Shown here piece after piece: positions 16,117 through 24,406 of a stretch of DNA of 41,932 bases. The notes under the pieces were generated by a model. It was not told the origin of the DNA, made no database searches, and worked only from the letters and a program-made list of their open reading frames with translations. The translations under genes and the position numbers were made by a program. Numbering within the stretch: the stretch's first letter is position 1; every line of letters begins with the position of its first letter. Source of the stretch: JAUMXJ01 sp041781135 (lineage in GTDB: Bacteria > Bacillota > Clostridia > Peptostreptococcales > Acidaminobacteraceae); contig JBHAZV010000028.1 of NCBI GenBank assembly GCA_041781135.1, forward strand, positions 1 to 41,932. Direction: 5' to 3'.

Positions 16117-17738
16117 TGGTTGCAAACAGTGAAACTATGCAAAAGTTAGACATAGATTTCGCCGTGAGGAGGCTTGCGGTTCATTCGCCATACGGCGAGG
16201 AGCTTAGGCGTTCGATTCCCATCCACACTTCTTCCGAGAGAAATACTATAGAGAAAAAGCTGGATTTGCTCGAGTCGGCTATTTCGCTCTACGAGAGGAA
16301 ATCTCGTGAATTTTCAAAAATAGACGCGGTAATGTGCGATTTCAATCAGCTTCGAGGCACTGCCAAAAGGCTGCGTGAAGGCGCGCGTTTGTCTGTAATC
16401 GAGCTTCATGAATTAAAAACTTTTGCGATCAATTTGGGCAGGCTCAGTCAGCTTTTGGAGGAGCTGCACTGGGAGAAGGAAATCGGCTGTTTTATGCCGC
16501 GGAATCTTGAATGTGTGGTGGAAATATTGGATCCGAGCGGCGAGGGAACCGGAACGTTCCACATATACTCCGCATATTCCGAGGAATTGCGAAGTATCAG
16601 GGACAGGATGGCTTTTTTGCAAAAAAAACATATCTCGGCGGCTCAACCAATACTCAGACAGCTTGAAGAAGAAGGCTATTCAATAGCGCAGGGAGTTGTC
16701 AGGGTCAAAAAAAATGATGAAATGGCAAAACGGCGTGCAGATGCAGATCCGAGGCTTGTGTTCAGGGCTTCCTCGCCGACGATGCACAGCTACTATGTCG
16801 CCGAAGCCAAGGAGATAGAGGACGAACTCGAATCTCTGAGGTCGCGGGAGGGGGAAGAGGAGGATAGAGTTCGCGGCGAGCTCTCCGACGCTTTGCGCAG
16901 GCATGTACAGGATTTGGAATGGAATTTCTGTGCCATTGGAGAAATAGATTTATTGATAGCAAAGGCACGGTTTTCGATAGGCTTCGGGCTGGTCAGGCCG
17001 GAATTGGGAAATGTCTGCAAGCTGCGCGGCGCGTTTCATCTGAAGGTGCGGCACAATCTCAAAAAACAAGGCAAAGACTTTACTCCGATAGACATTGAGC
17101 TGGATTCAAAAATCAGCATTATCACAGGTGCGAATATGGGTGGAAAGACTGTGTCGATAAAGCTTGTGGGTCAGTGCGTGCTGCTTGCCCAGATGGGTTT
17201 TTTTGTACCCTGCGAGTCGGCGGTGATCGAGCTTTTTGACCATATTTTTATCTCGGTCGGCGACGATCAGGACATCGATTTAGGGCTGAGCACATTTGGG
17301 TCGGAGATGATGAAGATCATCGGAGTTTTAGAGGCGGATTATTCTTCGGCGCTCGTGCTTATCGACGAGCTTGCAAGGGGTACGAATCCCAGCGAGGGAG
17401 CGGCTCTCAGCATTGCGCTTGTCGAGCATTTACAGGAACTAAATGTAAGAGCTGTAATAACCACCCATTTTGACGGTTTGACACTTGTGCCCGGAGTTGC
17501 GCATTACCAGGTGGTTGGTCTTGAAAATGCCGATCTTTCCGGCGCTGCGTTTGCATTAAATGCTGATGCGCTGGAATTACACAGGTTTATGGATTACAGG
17601 CTCAGGAAGTCCGATGTCTCTAAGGAGATTCCAAAGGAGGCTATACGTATTTCTGAGATGCTTGGATTAAACAAAAAAGTGGTGTGCCGCGCAAGGCAGG
17701 TGCTCGATGAAAAGCGCGCGGATTTTAAGCAAAAGTAA
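16116..17738 (+). CDS. kamC: MutS-like ATPase, lysine 5,6-aminomutase reactivase KamC
   Basis: The 540-aa protein has the MutS core and ATPase parts but not the N-terminal mismatch-binding domain. The ATPase shows Walker A TGANMGGKT (337-345), LVLIDELARGTNPSEG (Walker B, about 412) and ITTHFDGL. The N-terminal half (about residues 20-280) is helical, like the MutS lever and clamp. In lysine operons this protein partners KamB and is thought to exchange damaged cobalamin on KamDE, a non-DNA use of the MutS fold. It starts on the last base of the kamB stop; the next gene starts 10 bp after its stop. Confidence 0.87.
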   Translation: MVANSETMQKLDIDFAVRRLAVHSPYGEELRRSIPIHTSSERNTIEKKLDLLESAISLYERKSREFSKIDAVMCDFNQLRGTAKRLREGARLSVIELHELKTFAINLGRLSQLLEELHWEKEIGCFMPRNLECVVEILDPSGEGTGTFHIYSAYSEELRSIRDRMAFLQKKHISAAQPILRQLEEEGYSIAQGVVRVKKNDEMAKRRADADPRLVFRASSPTMHSYYVAEAKEIEDELESLRSREGEEEDRVRGELSDALRRHVQDLEWNFCAIGEIDLLIAKARFSIGFGLVRPELGNVCKLRGAFHLKVRHNLKKQGKDFTPIDIELDSKISIITGANMGGKTVSIKLVGQCVLLAQMGFFVPCESAVIELFDHIFISVGDDQDIDLGLSTFGSEMMKIIGVLEADYSSALVLIDELARGTNPSEGAALSIALVEHLQELNVRAVITTHFDGLTLVPGVAHYQVVGLENADLSGAAFALNADALELHRFMDYRLRKSDVSKEIPKEAIRISEMLGLNKKVVCRARQVLDEKRADFKQK

Positions 17739-17748
17739 GGGAGGAATT

Positions 17749-19302
17749 ATGAGATCAAAACTTAATCTCGATGCAAAAGTCGTGGATAAGGCAAGAAAAT
17801 CGGCTGAGAAGATTGCAAAGGATACTCAGGATTTTATTGACAGACACACTACGGTTGCCGTTGAGAGAACTATTGCGAGGCTTTTGGGTATCGATGGAGT
17901 AGATGAGGTCGAGACGCCTTATCCTAATATTATTGTCGATAATATCAAGGACGGCGGCGGACTTGGCGAGGGTATTGCCTTTTATATCGGGAATGCTATG
18001 CTCGTTCTCGGCAAGACGCCTCAGGAGATAGCCGAGCTCGTTTCAAAGGGAGAGGTCGATCTGACAAAGCTCGATATCAGACCGCGAGCGGAGATTGAGG
18101 CTGCGCTTGAGCCGATTGTAAAGTCGACGCTCGAACGCATCAAGGGAAACAGGGCAAAGCGAGAGGAATATTTAAGAACGATTGGAGAGGGACCGCGTCC
18201 ATATCTGTATGTCATAGTTGCGACAGGCAATATTTATGAGGACGTGCTTCAGGCGGAAGCGGCTGCAAGGCAAGGCGCGGACATTATTGCAGTTATAAGG
18301 ACGACAGGGCAGTCGCTGCTCGACTATGTGCCTTATGGCCCTACTACAGAAGGCTTCGGCGGAACTTACGCCACTCAGGAAAACTTCCGAATAATGAGAA
18401 AAAAACTCGATGAAGTAGGCGAGGATGTTGGAAGGTACATTCGGCTCTGTAACTATTGTTCAGGGCTCTGTATGCCGGAGATCGCAGCTATGGGCGCGCT
18501 CGAAAGACTTGACGTCATGCTCAACGACGCTCTTTACGGAATACTTTTCCGCGACATCAATATGCAGAGAACTCTTGTTGATCAGTTCTTTTCGAGGGTT
18601 ATCAACGGCTATGCCGGCGTAATCATAAATACCGGAGAAGACAACTATCTTACTACTGCAGACGCTATCGAAGAAGCTCATACAGTGCTTGCTTCGCAGT
18701 TCATCAACGAACAGTTTGCGAAAATGGCGGGGCTGCCCGAAGAGCAGATGGGGCTTGGCCATGCATTTGAAATGAATCCCGATACTGAAGACGGTTTCCT
18801 TATGGAGCTGGCGCAGGCGCAGATGGCGAGAGAAATATTCCCTAACGCGCCTCTCAAGTACATGCCTCCTACAAAGTTTATGACAGGAGATATTTTTAAG
18901 GGTCATATCCAGGATGCGCTCTTTAATGTGGTTTCTATAATGACAAATCAGAGTCTTCAGCTTCTTGGTATGCTTACAGAGGCGATACACACTCCGCTTC
19001 TTCAGGATAGAATGCTGTCAATAGATAATGCAAAGTATGTATTTAATAATTTGAGGCATTTAGGCGAAGAAATAGAATTCAAGGAAGGCGGACGCATACA
19101 GCAGAGGGCGCAGTTTGTGCTTGACAAGGCGGCGGATCTCCTTGAAGAAATAGAGCGCGAAGGGATAATGGCGACCATCGAGCAGGGCAAGTTCGGCGGC
19201 GTTACCAGAAAGATGGACGGCGGCAAGGGTCTTGCGGGCGTCGGTCTAAAGACTGCGAATTATTTTAATCCATTTGTGGATAGAATGCTGAGGAGGGAAT
19301 AA
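17749..19302 (+). CDS. kamD: Lysine 5,6-aminomutase alpha subunit
   Basis: KamD forms, with KamE, the adenosylcobalamin- and PLP-dependent enzyme that moves the terminal amino group of beta-lysine from C6 to C5. ATG 17749 is chosen because AAGGGAGG lies just before it; an in-frame ATG at 17707 falls inside kamC. The resulting 517 aa match the usual length of about 516, and the start MRSKLNLDAKVVDKAR is typical. The large subunit is the TIM barrel that holds substrate and cofactors. TTGQSLLDYVPYGPTTEG lies in the middle of the barrel. The stop overlaps the kamE ATG. Confidence 0.95.
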   Translation: MRSKLNLDAKVVDKARKSAEKIAKDTQDFIDRHTTVAVERTIARLLGIDGVDEVETPYPNIIVDNIKDGGGLGEGIAFYIGNAMLVLGKTPQEIAELVSKGEVDLTKLDIRPRAEIEAALEPIVKSTLERIKGNRAKREEYLRTIGEGPRPYLYVIVATGNIYEDVLQAEAAARQGADIIAVIRTTGQSLLDYVPYGPTTEGFGGTYATQENFRIMRKKLDEVGEDVGRYIRLCNYCSGLCMPEIAAMGALERLDVMLNDALYGILFRDINMQRTLVDQFFSRVINGYAGVIINTGEDNYLTTADAIEEAHTVLASQFINEQFAKMAGLPEEQMGLGHAFEMNPDTEDGFLMELAQAQMAREIFPNAPLKYMPPTKFMTGDIFKGHIQDALFNVVSIMTNQSLQLLGMLTEAIHTPLLQDRMLSIDNAKYVFNNLRHLGEEIEFKEGGRIQQRAQFVLDKAADLLEEIEREGIMATIEQGKFGGVTRKMDGGKGLAGVGLKTANYFNPFVDRMLRRE

Positions 19303-20057
19303 TGAGTATTGATTTAACCAGAATAAAGCCATATGGCGACACGCTTGACGACGGTGTTATACAGCTTGCGTTTACTCTTCCCGTGCCATATTCCGAAGAG
19401 GCGAAAGAGGCTGCTCGCCTTTTGGCAAAGAAAATGGGGCTCGATGAACCCGGTGTAAGCGAGGCGAGGGATCTCGGAGTCGGTTATACATTTTTTGTAA
19501 TGTATGGAAAATGCACTCACACAGTGGATTTTACAAAGATAGAGGTCGTGAAGGTGGATTCCGACGTTATGGAGCGCGAAGAAGTGGAAGAGTTCTGTAA
19601 GGAGCATTTTGACAGGGATATCGTCATTGTCGGGGCGTGCTCTGGTACTGACGCGCACACGGTTGGAATTGACGCGATTATGAATATGAAGGGCTATCAT
19701 GGGCATTACGGGCTTGAGAGATATCATGGAATCAAGGCGATAAATCTTGGCGCGCAGGTTCCTAATGAAGACCTGATCGCGAAGGCGATTGAATACAAGG
19801 CGGATGCGATAATCGTATCGCAGATCGTAACCCAGAAGGATGTGCATATCATCAATATGTCAAATCTAATCGAACTGCTGGAAGCAGAAGGTCTTAGGGA
19901 TAAGGTAATAGTATGCGCCGGCGGTCCGAGGGTTTCGCATGAGCTTGCCAAAGAACTCGGCTTTGACGCCGGTTTTGGCACCGGAACGTATGCGGAGGAC
20001 GTGGCTTCATTTATAGTCCAGGCGATGGTCGACAGAGGCATGGCAAAAAAAGCGTAA
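19302..20057 (+). CDS. kamE: Lysine 5,6-aminomutase beta subunit (cobalamin-binding)
   Basis: This 251-aa small subunit carries the B12-binding Rossmann domain. The base-off motif D-x-H-x-x-G is present as DAHTVG (117-122), with H119 the likely lower cobalt ligand. K130 (in NMKGYHGHYG) is the likely Schiff-base lysine for PLP; the 11-residue spacing from the histidine is the same as in characterised KamE. GAQVPNEDLI and CAGGPRVSHELA complete the cobalamin fold. It is the last gene of the operon: a strong hairpin terminator lies about 90 bp downstream. The genes for the cleavage enzyme (kce) and ammonia lyase (kal) do not follow. Confidence 0.96.
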   Translation: MSIDLTRIKPYGDTLDDGVIQLAFTLPVPYSEEAKEAARLLAKKMGLDEPGVSEARDLGVGYTFFVMYGKCTHTVDFTKIEVVKVDSDVMEREEVEEFCKEHFDRDIVIVGACSGTDAHTVGIDAIMNMKGYHGHYGLERYHGIKAINLGAQVPNEDLIAKAIEYKADAIIVSQIVTQKDVHIINMSNLIELLEAEGLRDKVIVCAGGPRVSHELAKELGFDAGFGTGTYAEDVASFIVQAMVDRGMAKKA

Positions 20058-20148
20058 GCCGAATACTATGCTCGGCTGCAATAAATAGTGAGTTTGTGTG
20101 CTGCATACAAAAATTAAATTTACGCAGCAAATGAATGAATACTTTGGT

Positions 20149-20180
20149 CTTTCCCCGCGCGATGCGCGGGGAAAGTTTTG
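20149..20180 (+). terminator. Intrinsic terminator of the lysine operon
   Basis: A perfect 12-bp GC-rich stem CTTTCCCCGCGC (20149-20160) and GCGCGGGGAAAG (20164-20175) with loop GAT is followed by TTTT. It separates the lysine operon from the YfhO gene. A weaker hairpin (AGCCGA/TCGGCT, 20057-20077) lies directly after kamE. Confidence 0.9.
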
Positions 20181-20214
20181 TAGCAGGATTTTTATTTCAA
20201 TTTTTGCAGTTTAT

Positions 20215-20243
20215 TTTACACTCACATAAAAAATGTGTATAAT
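20215..20243 (+). promoter_or_regulatory. Promoter of the YfhO-type gene
   Basis: TTTACA (20215-20220), 17-bp spacer, TATAAT (20238-20243). The predicted +1 is about 20250, only ten bases before the chosen TTG start, leaving CGGAGG at the very 5' end of the mRNA. Confidence 0.75.
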
Positions 20244-20259
20244 CGACGCGGAGGCAATT

Positions 20260-23232
20260 TTGAGCGAATTTTTTGCAGGCATAGGCAGAGGGACAATAAA
20301 ATTTTTAAGTAAAAACCGCATTTTTATAGTGACGTTTTTTGTCGCGTTCTCTATTATGCTGGCGGCTTTTGGCGTAAATCAGATGTACCCGGTTGGCGAC
20401 AGGCAGATATTGGTGATAGACGCGTGGCATCAATACTATCCTTTTTTGTCGGAATTTCATAATAAAATCCAATCGGGCGGCTCGCTGCTTTACAATCACA
20501 ATATCGGACTTGGCGTTAATTTCTGGCTGCTCAGCGCTTACTACACCAATAGTCCGCTCAACTGGCTTTCTATACTTGTTCCAAGTCAGTATATAACCGA
20601 ATTTATGATGGTTGCAACCGCTGCGAAAATTGCTTTTGCGGCGATGTTTATGGCTATGCTTCTGCACTGGCTGTACAGGCGCAAAGACTCTTTTTTGCTT
20701 GTTTTCGGTCTTTTATACGCCTTTTCGACTTATTTTATGGGGTATTACTGGTGTATAATGTGGCTTGACAGCATAATGCTGCTTCCATTGATAATACTCG
20801 GACTGCACAAGATAATCCGCGGCGGACGCGAATTTTTGTACATATTCTCTCTTGCAATTGCAATTATTTCCAATTACTACATCGGATATATGATATGTAT
20901 TTTTGTCGCGATTTATTATGTGTATTTAAGTCTTGTTTATTATAAACCAAAAAATGCGCTCTCGCTTTGTTCACAGACGCTGCGAGTGGTGTTTTTCTCG
21001 CTTATCGGGGTCGCGCTTTCGGCATTTGTTCTGATTCCTACATATCATGGAATGCAGCTTGCAAGCTCCGCAAAATTTACATTTCCTACCAAACTTGTGT
21101 TCGACCGGGATTTTGTTACGGTTTTGAACAGGATGCTTCCTGCGGTGAAGCCTGCCGTGGTGGAAGGCTTGCCGAATATCGCTTCGGGAACTCTAAGCCT
21201 GTACATGCTCTACCTGTATTTTAGGAACCGCAGGATCAGACTTTCGGAAAAAATCGGAAGTTTTGTTTTTATTATGTTCCTGCTTCTTGGTTTCTCGACA
21301 AATATACTTAATTTTGTGTGGCATGGTCTGCATTATCCGAACGGGATTCCCTTCAGATTCGCTTTTGTATTTGTGTTTTTTGTTGTAACAACGGCGTATA
21401 GGGCATTTGTCTGCTTTGACGGCGTACGCGTTTCGGAGATCCTTGGATTTACGGCAGCTATGTTGCTTTACCTGCTTTATTCATCCGGTGGGGCTGTAGA
21501 TACTTATGTCGCAATAATAGCGATGGTCCCTGTGATAACCTGCGGGGTAATACTTGCAAAATTAGCGGGATATGTCTCGCCGGAGCGGCTGCCGGCTCAG
21601 CCAGGAAAGCTTAGGCGCGGCGCGGCATTTGCGCTCGTAGCATTTGTTGTAATAGAGTCATTTGCGGGGGCGATTTATGGCGTTGCAGTAACCGGCAGTT
21701 CTTCGCGCTCCAAATATCGTTTGTATGGCGACGACGTTGCTGCTGCGCTTGCGGAGATGCGCAGAGTGGATTCCGGAATTTACAGAACGGAAATGGCGAG
21801 GATTTATACCACAAACGATTCGTCTGTCTATGGGTACAGGGGCGCTTCCGTGTTTTCGTCCACTCTTAACTCGCGGGTAACAGTTTTTTTGAGGAAGCTC
21901 GGAGCAATGGGCGACGGACCTTCGAATCGCTATTCGCTGCCTATGTCGACTCCTATATTCGATTCTTTGTTTAATATTAAATACTTTATTGGGCGAAATG
22001 AGCTTGGAACGGCCGAATTTACCGGATACACCGACCTCGGACGCTGGAATGATGTGCGCCTGCTTAGAAACGACTATGCGCTTCCGCTCGGATTTTTTGC
22101 GCCGAATTCAGTGCTTGCAGTGGATTCTACATCCAATAATCCGTTTAATGTGCAGCAGAATCTTTATATGAAGCTTGCGGGAGAACGATTTGATTTTTAT
22201 AAAAAAGTGACGCCGAGCATAGTATGCGAGAATGCCACGGGCACCTATGACGGCTCGCTGCGTTATTCATACAGTCTGACAAATTCCGACAAAGAGGGAA
22301 GGGCAGTCATTTCCTATGTTTTCGAAGAAGATGGCGACTACTATGTCTATGTGTTCGCGCCAAAGGTTCAAAATGGCTCGTATCATATTATGCAGTCTCC
22401 GGGCGCTGAAGAGCGTGTCGAGAATTATGAGGTCAGGCGCGGAATAGTGGTGCCGACAGGTCGGGTCAAGGCTGGCGGAAATATAGAAATAGAGCTGAAG
22501 CTCGAGAAGGGCTTTGCGAATCATATAGATTACGCGATAGTAAAGGGCAATCACAGAGAATTTGAGCGCGCGTTTGAACGCATAAATATGTATCCGTTTG
22601 AAGTAACGCGGTTTGAAGACACCCTGATCGAAGGAAAAATAACAGCGCCCGAAAATGGGTATGCTCTTATAACCATACCATACGAAAACGGCTGGTCTGC
22701 TGAAGTAAATGGTCAGAGGGCGGTGATTTCCGGATTTAAGGATGCGTTTATACTTGTGCCTGTAAGAATGGGCGACAATACCATTTCGCTCAGCTACTTC
22801 CCTGAGGGCCTTAGAGAGGGGTTGATGCTTTCGGGGTTTGCTTTGCTTGCTGTGGTTATATTGGCATTGGGATATGTAATAAGTGCGAAAATAGGCGCTG
22901 ATAGTCGCGGCAAAAAGGCTCCGCTCGGCAAAAAAACGCAATTTAGCGAAAGCGCATTCCTGGCTGCAGTTGCCAGTGATGTTTCAGCTATTAATTCAGA
23001 AAATCCACCAAAAAGCGTAGGGAGCACCGAAATTGGCGTAATCGCCGAAAAAACGGCGAGCGTTTCCGAAAATGCGGTTTTAGAGCCTGTCGCCTCGGTT
23101 GACAAATCACTCGACAAATCACTTGACAAATCACCCGACATATCGTCCGGCATATCGCTTGATGATGGTAGCGGCGCTGCGAAGGCGGATGTCAAGGCCG
23201 TTTCGTATGACCCCGAAGACTGGGTGCTGTAA
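20260..23232 (+). CDS. YfhO-family GT-C type membrane glycosyltransferase
   Basis: YfhO proteins transfer sugar from undecaprenyl phosphate to wall polymers such as lipoteichoic acid on the outer face of the membrane. I chose TTG 20260, which has CGGAGG five bases upstream; an in-frame ATG at 20233 lies inside the promoter's -10 box and would not be transcribed. The 990-aa protein begins with a membrane helix, then the acidic outer loop VIDAWHQYYPFLSEF, and about a dozen membrane helices to about residue 480. A large extracytoplasmic domain follows (about 490-850; LITIPYENGWSAEVNG is typical), then a final helix near 860. The last 100 or so residues form a low-complexity cytoplasmic tail containing a 12-bp tandem repeat. 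Confidence 0.88.
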   Translation: MSEFFAGIGRGTIKFLSKNRIFIVTFFVAFSIMLAAFGVNQMYPVGDRQILVIDAWHQYYPFLSEFHNKIQSGGSLLYNHNIGLGVNFWLLSAYYTNSPLNWLSILVPSQYITEFMMVATAAKIAFAAMFMAMLLHWLYRRKDSFLLVFGLLYAFSTYFMGYYWCIMWLDSIMLLPLIILGLHKIIRGGREFLYIFSLAIAIISNYYIGYMICIFVAIYYVYLSLVYYKPKNALSLCSQTLRVVFFSLIGVALSAFVLIPTYHGMQLASSAKFTFPTKLVFDRDFVTVLNRMLPAVKPAVVEGLPNIASGTLSLYMLYLYFRNRRIRLSEKIGSFVFIMFLLLGFSTNILNFVWHGLHYPNGIPFRFAFVFVFFVVTTAYRAFVCFDGVRVSEILGFTAAMLLYLLYSSGGAVDTYVAIIAMVPVITCGVILAKLAGYVSPERLPAQPGKLRRGAAFALVAFVVIESFAGAIYGVAVTGSSSRSKYRLYGDDVAAALAEMRRVDSGIYRTEMARIYTTNDSSVYGYRGASVFSSTLNSRVTVFLRKLGAMGDGPSNRYSLPMSTPIFDSLFNIKYFIGRNELGTAEFTGYTDLGRWNDVRLLRNDYALPLGFFAPNSVLAVDSTSNNPFNVQQNLYMKLAGERFDFYKKVTPSIVCENATGTYDGSLRYSYSLTNSDKEGRAVISYVFEEDGDYYVYVFAPKVQNGSYHIMQSPGAEERVENYEVRRGIVVPTGRVKAGGNIEIELKLEKGFANHIDYAIVKGNHREFERAFERINMYPFEVTRFEDTLIEGKITAPENGYALITIPYENGWSAEVNGQRAVISGFKDAFILVPVRMGDNTISLSYFPEGLREGLMLSGFALLAVVILALGYVISAKIGADSRGKKAPLGKKTQFSESAFLAAVASDVSAINSENPPKSVGSTEIGVIAEKTASVSENAVLEPVASVDKSLDKSLDKSPDISSGISLDDGSGAAKADVKAVSYDPEDWVL
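23101..23160 (+). repeat. Five 12-bp tandem repeats in the YfhO tail
   Basis: Five consecutive 12-bp units, the first three being GACAAATCACTC, GACAAATCACTT and GACAAATCACCC and the last two diverged, encode DKSL-DKSL-DKSP-DISS-GISL. Unit length is a multiple of three, so copy-number change would keep the frame. Confidence 0.9.
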
Positions 23233-23403
23233 AGAGTCCGGCGTTTAAGGGCGCATACTGGATAAGCTCATTTGCTATATACAACAAAATATAACAAATA
23301 TAGTAAATGTACAATACGGTGCCTAAGAGGTGTACGAGTGAACCCCTTCGCACAGACAAATACGGCAACGGCCAAGGCTGATAGTATTGCGTATTTTGTG
23401 CCG

Positions 23404-24342
23404 TTACTTGCCTGAAATATTTTCGCTTGTTTTCGAGTCAGTTAATATATATGGCGGACGCTGCTTGATTTCCTCGTAGATCCTTGCGAGGTAAATTCCT
23501 ATAAGCCCAAGGCAGAACAGCGTACACGACCCTATTAGAAGCTGCAGCAGGATAACTGTCGAAAAGCCGCTGATAGCATTTCCGGAAAAATAGTTTACAA
23601 GTGTCTGTATTCCCAGAAATATTGCAAATATGAAAAATATTGCGCTTATGTACATTGTGAGCATAAGCGGTTTTGAGGAGTGCCCAACAATGGCGCTGAA
23701 CGCGAGGCGAAAGAGTTTGCGTGGAGAAAACGACGTAGTTCCCGCTTTGCGCGGTTCTACATCAAAGTAATAATCTGCATTTTCGAAGCCGACCCAGTCT
23801 ATAAATCCGCGGAAAAGTCCGTCGCGTTCTTTGAATTTTCGAATTTCCTCCGCTACTTTGTCCGAGATTATTTTGAAATCGGAAGTCCCGCGGAAGCTTA
23901 CGCCTGTTAGCGTATGCATAAGTCCGTAAAATCCTCCGGCAAAAAATTTATACGCTGTGTTTTCCTTTCCGCGGCTTGCCTTTTTCCCGTTTACTATATC
24001 CAATTTTTTGGAAATGGCGAGATCGAGCATTTTCTTTACATGCCTTGGAGGATGCTGCAGATCCGAATCGATTACGGCGTAGTAGTCTGCTTTGATATTA
24101 TCCAGCCCGGCTCGTATCGCCATTTCTTTGCCGAAGTTCCTGCTGAATTTTATCGCTTTTACACTGCTGTATTTTTGGGTTATTTCATGTAATTTATTCC
24201 ATGTGCAGTCCTTTGAACCATCGTCAACAAGGATATAGACGGCATCAAGACCGTCTGCATCCAGTTGACTGCGTATCTCTGCAAAGTTTGATTCGATTGC
24301 GTCAGCTTCGTTGTACACGGGTATTATCACCGCAATTTTCAT
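23404..24342 (-). CDS. Family 2 glycosyltransferase, GtrB/CsbB-like polyprenyl-phosphate sugar synthase
   Basis: This enzyme type loads a sugar from a nucleotide donor onto undecaprenyl phosphate at the cytoplasmic face. The 312-aa protein has the GT2 domain (residues 1 to about 220) with VIIPVYNEA, VDDGSKD, KFSRNFGKE and the DxD-type DSDLQHPP. Two membrane helices follow (about 225-255 and 265-290), as in GtrB, CsbB and YkcC. It lies on the minus strand, 64 bp behind the M18 aminopeptidase gene and probably in its operon, tail-to-tail with YfhO. CsbB and YfhO are functional partners in Bacillus. The ATG at 24342 has a GGGGGA-type site on its 5' side. Confidence 0.92.
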   Translation of the reverse strand: MKIAVIIPVYNEADAIESNFAEIRSQLDADGLDAVYILVDDGSKDCTWNKLHEITQKYSSVKAIKFSRNFGKEMAIRAGLDNIKADYYAVIDSDLQHPPRHVKKMLDLAISKKLDIVNGKKASRGKENTAYKFFAGGFYGLMHTLTGVSFRGTSDFKIISDKVAEEIRKFKERDGLFRGFIDWVGFENADYYFDVEPRKAGTTSFSPRKLFRLAFSAIVGHSSKPLMLTMYISAIFFIFAIFLGIQTLVNYFSGNAISGFSTVILLQLLIGSCTLFCLGLIGIYLARIYEEIKQRPPYILTDSKTSENISGK

Positions 24343-24406
24343 GATGTTTTCCCCCGAATCGCCGCGTTTATTTCAAATACTTTCACTATTTTCTCCTAAA
24401 TGGATA

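Noticed and set aside
20233..20260. ATG 20233 as the start of the YfhO-type gene
   Set aside because: This codon lies inside and upstream of the TATAAT box of a well-formed promoter, whereas TTG 20260 has CGGAGG at the right distance.
23233..23403. A tRNA or small gene between YfhO and the GT2 gene
   Set aside because: No cloverleaf, no coding frame with a ribosome binding site and no clear terminator hairpin; only short, imperfect repeats of CGTATT/AATACG.
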